In this document: piece after piece, positions 33,424 to 44,745 of the stretch
Numbering within the stretch: position 1 is the first letter of the stretch
Layout of the letters: the number at the start of each line of letters is the position of its first letter
Source: Galeruca laticollis
Lineage: Eukaryota > Arthropoda > Insecta > Coleoptera > Chrysomelidae
Length of the DNA: 64,000 nt
Assembly: GCA_963921935.1 (NCBI GenBank)
Contig: OY998176.1
Location: forward strand, 136,164,299 to 136,228,298
Direction of reading: 5' to 3'
The notes under the pieces: model-generated
Database searches by the model: none
What the model saw: only the letters and a program-made list of their open reading frames with translations
What the model was told of the DNA's origin: nothing
Translations under genes and position numbers: made by a program

Positions 33424-36321
33424 TAGGAACATGGAACGTGCGAGGAATATACGGAGAGGGGGACATAACAAATTTAGTAAAGGAAGCAAAAATATACAAT
33501 ATAGAAATTCTAGCGCTGCAGGAGACACATTTAACAAATAATAATATAAAAGAAATGGAGGAATATGTCCTATTTACAAGTGGAAATGAAAAAAGATGAT
33601 TTGGTACAGGCTTTGTAGTCAGTGAAAATATGAAAGGACAAATCACACACCTCCAAGCGATCTCAAACAGGATATGCAAACTACAGTTTACTGGAAATGA
33701 CAAAAACATAACAATCGTTAACTTTCATGCACCTACAGAAGAGAAAACTGATGAAGATAGAGATGCATTCTATGAACAACTGGAAGAAATTATTGACAGA
33801 ATACCAAACGGCAATGTAAAAATAATAATGGGAGATGCAAATGCAAAAGTAGGAAATGAAGACATATTTAGAACTATAACGGGAGGCGAAAGCAAACATA
33901 ATACGAGTAACGATAATGGTTTTAGATTAATTAATATGGCTATAGAAAAGCAAATGAAGATTATGAGTACACATTTTAAAAGGAAGAATATACACAAAGG
34001 AACTTGGATAATTCCAGGCACTAACGAATCAAACCAAATTGATCACGTGGGAATAGGGGAAAAGATGCCAAATCAATAAAAAATGTAAAATCACATAGGG
34101 GTGTCGATATAGACTCTGACCATTTTCTAGTAATGGCTAAATTTAAACTAACAGAAACAGATAAAAGAAAAATTAGAAAAAACAGAAGAACGATGAAATA
34201 TTACATGGAAGAATTGCAACATCCTCAAGTAGCCGGTAAATACAGATCTAAAATCGAGAAATACTTAGAACAAACCAAGGAAACAGAATTAGCACAGGGT
34301 GTAGAAAAGAAATTATCACGGATGGAAACAGCAATTTTGAAAGCGTCAGACGAAAGCTTAAACGCCATAAAGGCTACCAAACGGAAGATCTGGCTTGACG
34401 ACGAATGTATGGAAGAAATAAGTAAGAAAAGAAGTTTAAGGGAAAACTATCTACAGACCGGGAAAGAACAGTACAAACGGGAATACATTGAACAGACGAA
34501 AATTGCAAAAAAGATTTGCAGAACTAAGAAAAGAGAACACGATGAAAACAGAATAAAAATAATGGAAGAAGAATACTGGAGACAAGAAATTAGAAATTTC
34601 TACAAGGATGTGAGAGAAATAAATGAAGGAGACAGGCCAAAAACACCATACATCAAAGATGGAAACGGTAAACTGCTAGGAGCAAAAACTGAAATAATAA
34701 GAAGATGGAAAAGCCATTTCGAAGAGCTATTAAAAGTAAATGCAGAACTATAAACAGAAGAAAGCGAAGACGTTCCATTGGGAGAAGAAAACCGTTCCGA
34801 AGATGAAGAACCTACACTAGCAGAAATAGAAGAAATCATCCACAATCTGAAAAATAATAAAGCCCCAGGATCCAATAGTATTACAGCAGAAAACTTGAAA
34901 TACGGAGATATTGTATTAAAAAGAGAAATTACTAAGTTGATACAAGAGGTTTGGAGGACTGAACATATGCCAGAAGGGTGGAAAAAAGCAGTAATTCTAC
35001 CGATATACAAGAAAGGTGACATTTCACATTGCAACAATTACAGAGGAATAGCACTACTTGATTGCATGTACAAAGTACTAGCCACACTAATAAAAAGACG
35101 ATTAGAAATTTATACAGAAAAGATAACCGCCGAGTACCAGTGTGGATTTCGTAAGGCTAGAGAAACAACAGACCAAATTTTCTTACTAAAAAAAGTATTA
35201 ACACACTGTTACGAATACGAGATTCCTGCATATATGCTGTTTATCGACTTTAAGGCAGCCTATGACACGATAAACAGGACTAAGCTATTGAGAGTCTTAA
35301 GAAAATACAAAATTCCAGAGAAGTTATGCAAACTGGTGGAAATGACACTCAAGCAGACAAGAAATGTAGTAAGAGTAGAAGGGGAAGAATCAGAAGAATT
35401 TGATACAACCCAAGGACTGAGGCAAGGAGACCCCCTATCTACCATGCTATTCAACATAGCATTAGAAGATGTTATAAGGAAAAGCAAAATCAACCGTCGG
35501 GGTACATTACTGAACAAAAGCCACCAATGTTTGGCATATGCAGATGACGTGGTTTTATTATCAAGGAAAAAAAAGAACTGATGAAAATAGCAAAAGATCT
35601 AGTGACAGCAGCACAAGAACTGGGGTTGGAGATAAATGAAGCAAAAAGCCAGTACATGAAACTAAGAAATAAAACAGTAACAGAGCCTGAGACATTACGG
35701 CTAGAGCTACAGAACGATAAAATAATACAAATAAAGGAAACCAAGAACTATATGTATCTAGGTGTCCTAATAAATGATAAATGTGAGGAAGAAGCAGAAA
35801 TCGATCTTAGACTGGCCAAGGGCAATAGATGTGCTGGAGGATTACTCAAAATCTTGAGATCAAAACAAGTCACACGAGCAACAAAGAAAAGAATTTATAA
35901 AACAATATTAAGACCGACAGTGCTATACGGATGTAAAACATGGGTTATGAATAAGAAGCAGAAATCCAAACTCGAAATCTGGGAGAGGAAGATATTAAGG
36001 AAAATTTATGGCGGAAAAAAAACTGAAGAAGGATGGGAGAGGCGCACAAATAAGGAGTTGTATGATCTATACAATGACTCAACAATAATTGAAGTAATCC
36101 AATCAAAAATACTGCAGTGGTTAGGTCACTTAGAACGGATGGAACAGTCAAGAGATGTAAAAGAAGTAGCATGGAAAAGACCAGAGGGAAAGAAGAAGAG
36201 AGGTAGGCCCAGAAGAAAGTGGAAAGAAGCCGTAATGCAGGACGTCGCGGAAAAGGGAATACGGAACTGGAAAAGCGTAGCAAGCGATAGATACAGATGG
36301 AAAATTCTTACACGGCTATAG
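33424..36321 (+). pseudogene. LINE ORF2: endonuclease and reverse transcriptase, RTE-like
   Basis: Starts with the AP-type endonuclease: IGTWNVRG, LALQETH, GDANAKVG, SDHFLVMA. The RT follows: NNKAPGSNSITAENLK, AVILPIYKKGD, NNYRGIALLD, FIDFKAAYD (motif A), LRQGDPLS, AYADDVVLLS (motif C). The C-terminus has ILQWLGHLERM and RGRPRRKW. Lesions: TGA for an expected Trp codon at 33597-33599, a shift near 34055 next to a G/A run, TAA at 34751-34753, and a shift in an A run at about 35570. No ATG precedes IGTWNVRG in frame. All catalytic residues I can check are present. The 3' end runs into a TA repeat. It would perform target-primed reverse transcription. Confidence 0.85.
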
Positions 36322-36341
36322 GCCCTAGGGCCTGTCTTATG

Positions 36342-36343
<2 letters not shown>

Positions 36344-36379
<36 letters not shown>
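36344..36379. repeat. (TA)n tail of the RTE-like LINE
   Basis: An uninterrupted TA run 22 nt after the ORF2 stop codon. RTE-type LINEs commonly end in short tandem repeats, so it probably marks the element's 3' end. Confidence 0.75.
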
Positions 36380-36382
<3 letters not shown>

Positions 36383-36437
36383 CCTTTTTGTAAATTTGAG
36401 AGAGATACGGAATAGAACCAATGCAACCGGGCGCATA

Positions 36438-38921
36438 TTACTTTTCCGCCCAACCTATCTAATATGCGAGAAAAGTATTGGTTTACCCCAAAAAAAGTTG
36501 GAATTTTAAAAATTTCTTTGAGTTATTTTTACGTTTTCCATCAACAACAACACGAAAAAATGGTTTTTAGAAAAAAAATCCTGTGTGTATGTCGTCGTCG
36601 TCGTCGTAGTCGTTGTCGTCGGCCACTTTTCCTTACATGTCTTGTTAGCACGATACAGCCTCCGGAGTGCAGTAAATCACCAATTTTATAATGGAATATT
36701 GTTAAGGATATGTCACAGATGAACCCTATTGATTTTCAGCTCACCAGAGGCAGTACAACGGGTGCTATGGTACTTGAAGTACGACATTCTGTCATTTTTT
36801 GAGAAATTTCAGTTTGTCAGCACGATACAGCCTCCGGAGTTCAACAAGTCACCAATTTTATGATTGTATATTATTCAGGACATCTAACTGATAAACCCTA
36901 TTGATTTTCAGTTCACCAGAGCCAATACAACAGGTGCTTCATTACTTTAAGTACGATAGTTTTGTCATTTTGGGAGACATTTCAGTTTGTTAGCACGATA
37001 CAGCCTCCGGAGTATATACAAGTGACCAATTTTATGGTTGGATATTATTCAGAGCGTCTCAAAGATGAACCCTATTGATATTCAGCTCACTAAAGTACAA
37101 CGGGTGTTATGGTACTTGAAGTACCAAATTTTTGTAATTTTTGGAGAATTTTCAGTTTGTTAGCACGATGCAGCCTCCAGAGAGTATACGATTGATCAAT
37201 TTTATGATTGGATATTGTTCAAGATGTCTCACAGATGTACCCTATGGATTTTAGGATGACTAGAGCGAGTACAGCGGGTCCTATAAATCCATATATACTA
37301 AATTATTGGTTATGTTTGGAGAAATTTCGGTTTGTTAGTACGATACATCCCCGGAGTGTATACAAGTAACAATTTTATGATAGAATATTGTTCAGGGCCA
37401 CAGATGCGGAAAAGTTAGTTTTAATCTTTAAACCCGTTTATTTTTATATTGTTATGCATGTACTTGTTGAAATATAGATTAAGAATTCATTCATATCGAA
37501 AGATTGGTACACAAGAACAAATTGTTTAAGTTCTCTAGTGTTTTGGTTTGGAAAGTTATCCCAGCCCGTTCATATTTGATCCTATCGAACCGGATGTATC
37601 CTTAACAACATCCTATTTCAAGTTGAATAAAACTACCAGTCAGCAGTTAGTTACAAAAGATTATCCGCAGAAAATATTCCAGAAAGAAGAATAGATCCAG
37701 TTTTACCCTTTTTGATATAACAATACATTGTTTTTCCTATATGCACTATTTAGATTTAGATTGAAAATTTTATATTTTTTAATGGGGTTCGTCTGGTTTG
37801 CAGCCATTAAGGTAATTTTTTATTTTGAATTGTTATCTCTCATCATTTTATAATAATTCAATTCAATTACATTATTGTATGTAGTACGTGTAAAATGAAC
37901 AAAAAATAAATGGTTTTGAACATTAAAACTTTTCCGCATCTGTGAGATGCCCTGATTATTGTTCCATCATAAAATTGTCACTTGTATACACTTCGTGGGA
38001 TGTATCGTGTTAACAAACCGAAATTTCTCCAAAACTCACCAAAAATGCAATATATCTGGATTTATAGGACCCACTGTACTCGCTATAGTCAGCTGAAAGT
38101 CTAGAGGGTACATCTGTGAGACACCTTGCATGAGACACTTTGAAAAATATCCAATTATAAAATTGGCCACTTGTATACACTCTGGAGGCTGTATCGTACT
38201 AAAGCCGAAATTTCTCCATTTAGACAAAAATGTGGCACTTCAGATACCATAGCACCCGTTGTACTAGCTCTGGTGAGTTAAAAATCAATAAAGTGCATCT
38301 ATAAGACGCCTTCAACAATATTCAATCATAAAATGGGTCGCTTCTATACACGCTGGAGGCTGTATCGTGTTAACAAACTGATAATTCTCCAAAAATGACA
38401 AAAATTTGGTACCTCAAGTACCATAGCACTCGTTGTACAGGCTTTAGTAAGCTGAATCTCAATATGGTTCATCTTTGAGACGCCCTGAATAATATCCAAT
38501 CATAAAATTGGCCACTTGTATATACTCCGGAGGCTGTATCGTCTAACAAACTGAAATTTCTCCAAAAATGACAAAAATGTCGTACTTAAAGTACTATAGC
38601 ACCTGTTGTACTGGCTATTGGAAGCTGAAAATATCAATAGGGTTCATCTGTGAGATCTCCTGAATGATATTCAATCATAAAATGCGTGATTTGTTGCACT
38701 CCGGAGGCTGTATCGAGCTAACAAGACATGTAACGAAAAGTGACCGACGACACCGACGACGACGACATACACACAGGATTTTTTTTTCTAAAAACCATTT
38801 TTTCGTGTTGTTCTTGATAAAAAACGTAAAATACTTCAACTTTTTTTTTTCAAAATTTCAGCTTTTTTGTGGATAAACCAATACTTTTCTCGCATATTAG
38901 ATAGGTTGGGCGGAAAAGTAA
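36438..38921. mobile_element. Foldback element with tandem repeats in both arms
   Basis: The arms 36438-37452 and about 37920-38921 are inverted copies around a 467-nt non-coding centre. Both ends begin TTACTTTTCCGCCCAACC. Next to each end is a GTC/CGA trinucleotide patch (36588-36622, 38735-38765). Each arm then carries five copies of a ~172-bp unit, marked by GATACAGCCTCCGGAG at 36652, 36824, 36997, 37167 and 37342, and by the reverse complement near 37996, 38181, 38351, 38527 and 38701. There is no transposase, so it would depend on one supplied elsewhere. I found no clear target duplication. Confidence 0.85.
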
Positions 38922-39066
38922 TATTGTGTTTCCGAATAGACAAGCGTCAATCCTTTAAGTTAATTTATTCATTTTCAGAATTTTTCATATAGTTTCTCTT
39001 CATATTGTACGAAGGAACAAACTTACTGAATATTAAGAAGTGTTCCAAACCTCGTTAGAACTATGT

Positions 39067-40013
39067 TTACTTTTCCGCCCAACCTATCTAATATGCGAGA
39101 AAAGTATTGATTTACACCAAAAAAAGTTGGGAATTCGAAAAAAATTTTTGAGTTATTTTTACGTTTCCCATCAACAACAATCCAAAAAAACGGTTTTTAG
39201 GAAAAAAATCCTGTGTGTATGTCGTCATCGTCGGCTACTTTTCGTTACATGTCTTGTTAGCACGATACAGCCTCCGGAGTGCAACAAGTCACCCATTCTA
39301 TGATTGAATATTTTTCAAGGCGTCTTATAAATAAAACTTATTGATTTTTAGCTCAACAGAGCCAGCACAACGGGTGCTATGGTACTAGAAGTACGACATT
39401 TTAGTAATTTTTTGAGAAATTTCAGTTTTTTAGCACGATACAGCCTCCGTATTTCAACAAGTCACCAATTTTATAATTGGATATTATTCAGGACACTTCA
39501 CAGAAGAACCCTATTGATTTTCAGCTCACCAGAGCCGGTACAACAGGTACTATTGTACTTTAAGTACGATCTTTTTGACATTTTTGGAGAAATTTAGGTT
39601 TGTTAGCACGATTCAGCCTCCGAAGTATATACAAGTGACCAATTTTATGATTTGATAATATTAAGAACGTCTCAAAGATAAATCCTATTGATATTCAGCT
39701 CACTAATGCCAGGACAACGGGTTCTACTTGAAGTACTAAATTTTTGTAATTTCTTGAGAATTTTCAGTTTGTTAGCAAGATAGAGCCTCCAGAGTGTATA
39801 TAAGTGACCAATTTTATGATTGAATATTGTTCAAGGTATCTCACAGATGTACCCTATTTATTTTGAGCTGACTAGAGCGAGTACAGATATATAATATTTT
39901 TGGTTATTTTTTGACAAATTTCGGTTTGTTAGTATACAAGTGACAATTTTATGATATAATATTATTCAGGGCCACAGATGCGGAAAATTTAGTTTTAATC
40001 CTTAAAACCGTTT
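39067..40013 (+). repeat. One-armed copy of the foldback family
   Basis: It has the same outer end (TTACTTTTCCGCCC), the same GTC patch and four recognisable units (marker at 39264, 39437, 39610 and 39779). A fifth, deleted unit follows, then the arm-end sequence near 39975-40013. No inverted partner follows; the sequence changes to a BEL/Pao gag relic. Divergence from the 36.4-kb copy is clearly visible, so the family is not young. Confidence 0.8.
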
Positions 40014-40069
40014 ATTTCATTTACTGTGGAACAGTTGATAAAGTCACGGGCTTATGTTAAAGGTGCACT

Positions 40070-40590
40070 TACTCCTAGTAGTAATCGGATTGATAGTCAC
40101 TTAGATTCAGCATTAGATGTATTTATTCTCGGAGAAAGAATAAAGAAACTAGATTTCTGATACTGAAGATAGTTCAATTGTTGAAAACATTGTCTGGAAT
40201 ATGATAGGAAGGTTAAGAGAAAAAATTCATTCACTTCTAGCCTCTCAGGCCAATACACTACAACAATCTACTAGATCTGAAAATTTCCCGAATTTAGGAG
40301 CTAAACTTCCTCATATCTCCATTCCACACGTGTCAGGTGAATACCAAAAATGGATTTCCCATTCACAGCTGTTTTAGTCTTTGATTAAGAACAATAGGAG
40401 TTTCACTGATATCCTAAAGTTTATCGATTTCCGCAGAGAACCTCTAACGTTGAGCAATGACAATTTTCAATTAACATTACATATTCTTCAAAAAAGGTAT
40501 GCCAATAATCTAATTATAATTAATTCGCATTTAAATGACATAAGGGCCAATTCTGTAAGCAACTGTTAAATTTTAGAGCATGGTTAAAAA
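40070..40590 (+). pseudogene. BEL/Pao-type gag fragment
   Basis: The frame through 40288-40560 reads LGAKLPHISIPHVSGEYQKW, a stop (TAG just before 40381), then SLIKNNRSFTDILKFIDF and YANNLIIINSHLNDI. The order 'LP-I-IP-SG-Y-W ... LI-NN ... KF ... RYANN' is the conserved pattern of BEL/Pao gag capsid regions. It is diverged and short, with no protease or RT nearby. Confidence 0.5.
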
Positions 40591-40924
40591 TTAGACGATC
40601 CGCTAACTTCATTTTACTATTCTGTACGCATCATAAGCTTGAAAATATTAACGGAAGACGCTTAATTGTATCCAATATCTATTAAAATGTATCCCTCCTC
40701 TACACTAAGAATTAAAACATTTTTGGTAGCGGAAACTTTATCAAATACAACCGAATTGACTTAAATGCAAGTGAATAATAGAAATGGCTTTGATATTTGA
40801 TGTCTTACTAATAAATCAAATTCGAATTCATAAGAACCCACTCACAAAGTAAGTTAATTTGGGGGTTATCATATATTTATTATGTTATTCACAAATCAAA
40901 TCTTTTTTTGTAAACAATAAAGGA

Positions 40925-41655
40925 GAATTCAAAGAAATTTGAGAGATAATTCGAATCATTTCACTAAGATTTTCAGACTTGATAAACAAACTTGCAAATC
41001 AGTCATACATTTAGTATCTGAACACATGCATGATAGTCGAAGATAAACATTTGTTCCTAAACACCTCTGCGAGCTATGTGCTTTGCATTTTCTTGGTCAC
41101 GGCAGCTACCAGACGCCCACAGGTCTAATAGTCAATCATTTATTACATTACATTATATTTCCTGTTGGAGCAAATATAAATAGGGTACAGGAGACTATCA
41201 ATGAGAAATTTCCTGATTGTAATGGGTTATGTGGTGTGATTGACTTCACTCATAGAAATATTAAGTCACCACATGTTGATCATGCTGTGTAACCTGCTGC
41301 ACCATATTACTGTCGCAAAGGATACTACAGCATAAATACGCAAATTATTTGTGATGCCAACAAATTAATTCTTAATATGAATGCCAGATTTCCTGGTTCA
41401 ACTCACGATGCTGCAATATGGCTGAGCTCTCCAGTAAATACCTTGCTACGTCAAGACTATGTGAATTGAGGCAATAGCTATTTGATTGGTGATAGTGGAT
41501 ATCCTCTAAAACCATGGTTATTGGTACCAAAAGATGATCCTGCAGGTAATTCACCTGTGTCAAGATTCAATACAAGTCTTACCTCAGCTCAAATTTTGAT
41601 TGAGCAAGATTTAGATGTCTATTGGGTCACAGTTTTTAGACCACCATACGCATAG
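40925..41655 (+). pseudogene. PIF/Harbinger transposase relic
   Basis: The sequence follows a HARBI1-like transposase: LCALHFLGHGSYQTPTG, CGVIDFTHRNIKSP (first catalytic Asp), YYCRKGYYSINTQIICDAN, ARFPGSTHDAAIW, YLIGDSGYPLKPWLLVP (second Asp), then a region ending near ILIEQD where the Glu would fall. Stops are at 41290-41292 (TAA) and 41467-41469 (TGA), with another about 41037. Most of it remains in one frame, so decay is by nonsense mutations. The upstream part (40925-41030) matches the N-terminal helical region. Harbinger elements need a MADF/Myb-like partner; none is adjacent. Confidence 0.75.
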
Positions 41656-42086
41656 ATATTATTATTTGTACGTATTCCAAACTTTTGGATATATCAGAAT
41701 TAATTACCATTGCGTGAAAAAGGCAGATAATAAAATATGAAAAAAATAACCCAAGGAGGAAGATGATGACATAAATGAAGTAATTTTTATACTTAATTGT
41801 TTCTCAGAACAGTTTAAGGAATGATTACAGAGATCTTTAAAAAAATATTAAAAAAACATGTTAATTTGTTTTATATAGCGACCCATCTACATTTAAGAGA
41901 TACTTCAGCTCGAGTGTCTCACTGAAATTATTGTTAGCTGGGTTCATTATCATATGCATTTTTTTAGCTGCTCAATTTATATGAATTGCTGTTCTTTGTT
42001 ACAGGGTAATACGAAAAATAAATGGAAAATTGATTTAATTACTACACAATAACAGTTTAATGGTTTTTCCATACTTAAGACGAAAC
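41656..42086. other. No gene recognised
   Basis: AT-rich sequence between the Harbinger relic and the inverted repeat. Confidence 0.4.
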
Positions 42087-42281
42087 GTGCTAATAACCAT
42101 GTATGATAAGTCTTGTTGTAAATCCGATACAGGGTGTTGAATTGTTTTTAATAAATGAGCTCTGACTGTAAGGAAAATTTATTTTTCCTGGTGACGCTAC
42201 TGGTATATAGAAGTAATACGAAAGATCATGCTTATCAAGTGGACATTGAAATAATATTGTCAAATACTGTGTCAAAACTAA
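42087..42281 (-). repeat. Left copy of an inverted repeat flanking the LINE
   Basis: The reverse complement of this segment matches 44545-44745, sharing CCAGTAGCGTCACCAGGAAA and TTGACACAGTATTTGACA with several differences. The two copies sit on opposite sides of the LINE. Confidence 0.75.
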
Positions 42282-44207
42282 AAACCAACGCAAGAAACGA
42301 TCTCAAACAATCTCAAACCCTGGATAAACCACGCAGCACTACAACGTATCAAACACAAACGGCGCCTCTGGCGTAAATATCAGCGTACACAGCTTCTGAG
42401 TGACTTCCTGAACCATCGCAGATTTTCTAATACCCTTCAACTCTCTCTCAAAACTTTAAGACAAAATTTTGAAGAAAACATCATTTCCAGTGGTAACAGT
42501 AAAAGGGTTTTCAAATATATACGATCGTCCCTATCATCAAAAGTTTCCATTCCCCTACTTCAAAAACCCGACCATACTGTATGCTCTTCTAATAAAGAGT
42601 CTTCTGAGACGCTCTCTCTAGCCTTCTCACAAGTTTTCACTCAAGAACCCAATAATGACAACCTCCCATTAATTAACTGTCCTCGCCTCAAGGCATCTTT
42701 AGAACATGTAGTATTTACACCAGACGGTATAAAACAGCACTTACTGCAACTTCGCACTAACGCATCACCTGGTTTAGATGGTCTAACTCCCAAACTCCTA
42801 AAAAGCTGCGCAAACTCGCTTGCAACTCCCCTGTCGTTAATTATGCAGACTTCCTTTACTCAAAGTTCCATTCCCCCCAACTGGAAATTAGCATCTATCA
42901 CCCCCATATTCAAAAAAGGTAACAAACTTGATTCCAATAACTACCGCCCGATTAGTCTGCTGCCAGTGGTCAGTAAAGTCATGGAAGCCATTATTTCGGA
43001 GGAGATGACCAAATTTCTTATCCTGGAAAATGTGATTCCAACGCAACAACACGGATTTGTCGCCGGCCGTTCCACCCTAACCAACCTGCTACACTGTGTT
43101 AATGACTGGACATCATCTCTTAACGATCGGCAGCCAGTAGATATTGTCTATCTGGACTTTTCCAAGGCCTTCGATCGTGTTCCCAGGCGCAGACTTCTAC
43201 ACAAGCTGGAACACTTCGGCATTCGCGGCTCTTTACTTAGCTGGATTGACGACTTCCTAACAGACAGATATTTCAAAGTAAGAGTTGGCGAAGACTTCTC
43301 AAGGGATAGACTGGTGGAAAGTGGAGTACCACAGGGCTCTGTTCTTGGTCCTCTGTTTTTTACAGTTTACACCAGCGATCTTCCTTATCACGTAACTAAT
43401 AAAATATCTTTCTACGCTGACGACACAAAGATATATACGAATCCAATCACCAACCAACAAACCCTCCAACTGGACTTAAACTCCATCTTCAGATGGTGTT
43501 CCCAGTGGCTACTTCCGTTGAACACGGAAAAATGTGTAGTGCTCCGAATTGGTAAAAACAACCCACTACTACCGTACTTCGTAGACGGTCGACCATTAAA
43601 TTCTGTGTTTTCCTATAACGACCTCGGAATTATCGTAAATAGCAACCTAACTTGGTCTGATCATATAACTTCAGTTTGTAAGCGCGCGAATACCAGACTG
43701 TATCTCATTCGTAAGTGCTTTTCGAGTGTTTCGTTTCAGTCGTTTTGCAAACTGTATACTATCTATGTCCGACCAATTCTCGAGTACGCCGGTCCAACGT
43801 GGTACCCAGACCTAGTTCGCGATAAAAATCTTTTGGAAAATGTTCAAAGGAGAGCCACTCGACTGTCCCTGGGACAGCGAAGACCTTCCTACGAAGAAAG
43901 ACTCTCCATGGCCAACCTAACTTCCTTTGAACTTCGCAGACACCGCGGAGACCTCATTACCACTTTTAAAATATTAAAATTTAATTTTGGTAATCTTGAT
44001 ATGATGTTTACCTCAAATCCAGATGACCGCCTTAGAGGACACTTTTTTAAACTCAAAAAAGAAAACTTTACCGTCAGATCAAGACAGAACTTCTTACCTA
44101 ACAGGGTATTCGACAGCTGGAATAAACTTGATGTATCCACAGTTTCTGCACCATCTACTAACTCGTTTAAAAACAGACTTGATCATGCACTGCTAGAGCA
44201 CATATAG
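42282..44207 (+). CDS. CR1/Jockey-type reverse transcriptase, 5'-truncated but open
   Basis: The frame is open for 641 codons from just after a TAA (42279-42281) to the stop at 44205-44207. The first ATG is only at 42843, so it is an element fragment without its own start. Motifs: KPWINHAALQRIKHKRRLW in the linker, NASPGLDGLTPKLLK, SITPIFKKGN, NYRPISLLPVVSK, YLDFSKAFD (motif A), SGVPQGSVLGP, FYADDTKIY (motif C). The tail has RRATRLSLGQRR, LRRHRGDLI and FLPNRVFDSWNKLD. These C-terminal blocks are typical of CR1-group and Jockey LINEs. The endonuclease is lost. It is GC-richer than its surroundings and a TAA-repeat tail follows. No internal lesion is seen. Confidence 0.9.
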   Translation, partial: KPTQETISNNLKPWINHAALQRIKHKRRLWRKYQRTQLLSDFLNHRRFSNTLQLSLKTLRQNFEENIISSGNSKRVFKYIRSSLSSKVSIPLLQKPDHTVCSSNKESSETLSLAFSQVFTQEPNNDNLPLINCPRLKASLEHVVFTPDGIKQHLLQLRTNASPGLDGLTPKLLKSCANSLATPLSLIMQTSFTQSSIPPNWKLASITPIFKKGNKLDSNNYRPISLLPVVSKVMEAIISEEMTKFLILENVIPTQQHGFVAGRSTLTNLLHCVNDWTSSLNDRQPVDIVYLDFSKAFDRVPRRRLLHKLEHFGIRGSLLSWIDDFLTDRYFKVRVGEDFSRDRLVESGVPQGSVLGPLFFTVYTSDLPYHVTNKISFYADDTKIYTNPITNQQTLQLDLNSIFRWCSQWLLPLNTEKCVVLRIGKNNPLLPYFVDGRPLNSVFSYNDLGIIVNSNLTWSDHITSVCKRANTRLYLIRKCFSSVSFQSFCKLYTIYVRPILEYAGPTWYPDLVRDKNLLENVQRRATRLSLGQRRPSYEERLSMANLTSFELRRHRGDLITTFKILKFNFGNLDMMFTSNPDDRLRGHFFKLKKENFTVRSRQNFLPNRVFDSWNKLDVSTVSAPSTNSFKNRLDHALLEHI

Positions 44208-44330
44208 TTTATTTGGTGTATTGTTTATATTGTACTTATTTTTCTGTTATTTACCTACTAGTAGGTTACTTATGTAATTATCTGTTTTTTGGGCACAATA
44301 GGGACTTGTCCCTCTGCCCTTGTCTAAATA

Positions 44331-44354
44331 TAATAATAAATAATAATAATAAAG
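44331..44354. repeat. TAA-repeat tail of the LINE
   Basis: A run of TAA/AATA units after a ~120-nt 3' UTR, marking the likely 3' end of the CR1/Jockey-type element. Confidence 0.7.
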
Positions 44355-44395
44355 AAAATTTTTTCATACGGAATTTTTGTGATAATTCAACAACG

Positions 44396-44545
44396 ATGCC
44401 TGCGTTTAATAATGAAATGGCTAATATGCACTTTTTGTATGGATTAGCCAATGGTAATGTCTTGGAGACTAGACGTATGTATTGTTCAATTAATACAAAA
44501 AATCCGTATGATACAAATTTCTTATTCGTTTTTTGCGTTGGTTTA
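44396..44545 (+). pseudogene. DUF4817-like HTH fragment
   Basis: The frame reads NNEMANMHFLYGLANGNVLETRRMY, the start of the small helix-turn-helix domain (DUF4817) found in many multicopy insect proteins linked to mobile elements. The following TKNPYDTNFLFVF is diverged and the frame ends soon after. It adjoins the right inverted repeat and probably belongs to the same older element. Confidence 0.45.
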
Positions 44546-44745
44546 TAGGTTTGACACAGTATTTGACACAATTATGTCTAAGGCCACTTACAATACGCAT
44601 GTTCTTCCGTATCACTTCTATAGACCAGTAGCGTCACCAGGAAAAATAAATTTAATTTACCGTCAGAGCTCATTCATTACAAACAAATCAACACCATATA
44701 TCTCATTAACAAGACTTATCACACATGTTTATAATGACTTTTCGA
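44545..44745 (+). repeat. Right copy of the inverted repeat flanking the LINE
   Basis: Inverted partner of 42087-42281. It begins directly after the DUF4817-like fragment. Confidence 0.75.

Noticed and set aside
36588..36691. Arg-rich ORF with CRRRRRSRCRRR-like stretch
   Set aside because: It comes from the GTC trinucleotide patch of the foldback arm and recurs only because the arm recurs.
36652..37342. Regularly spaced repeats as a CRISPR array
   Set aside because: Units are ~172 bp tandem copies with similar sequence throughout, not short repeats with unique spacers, and the setting is eukaryotic.
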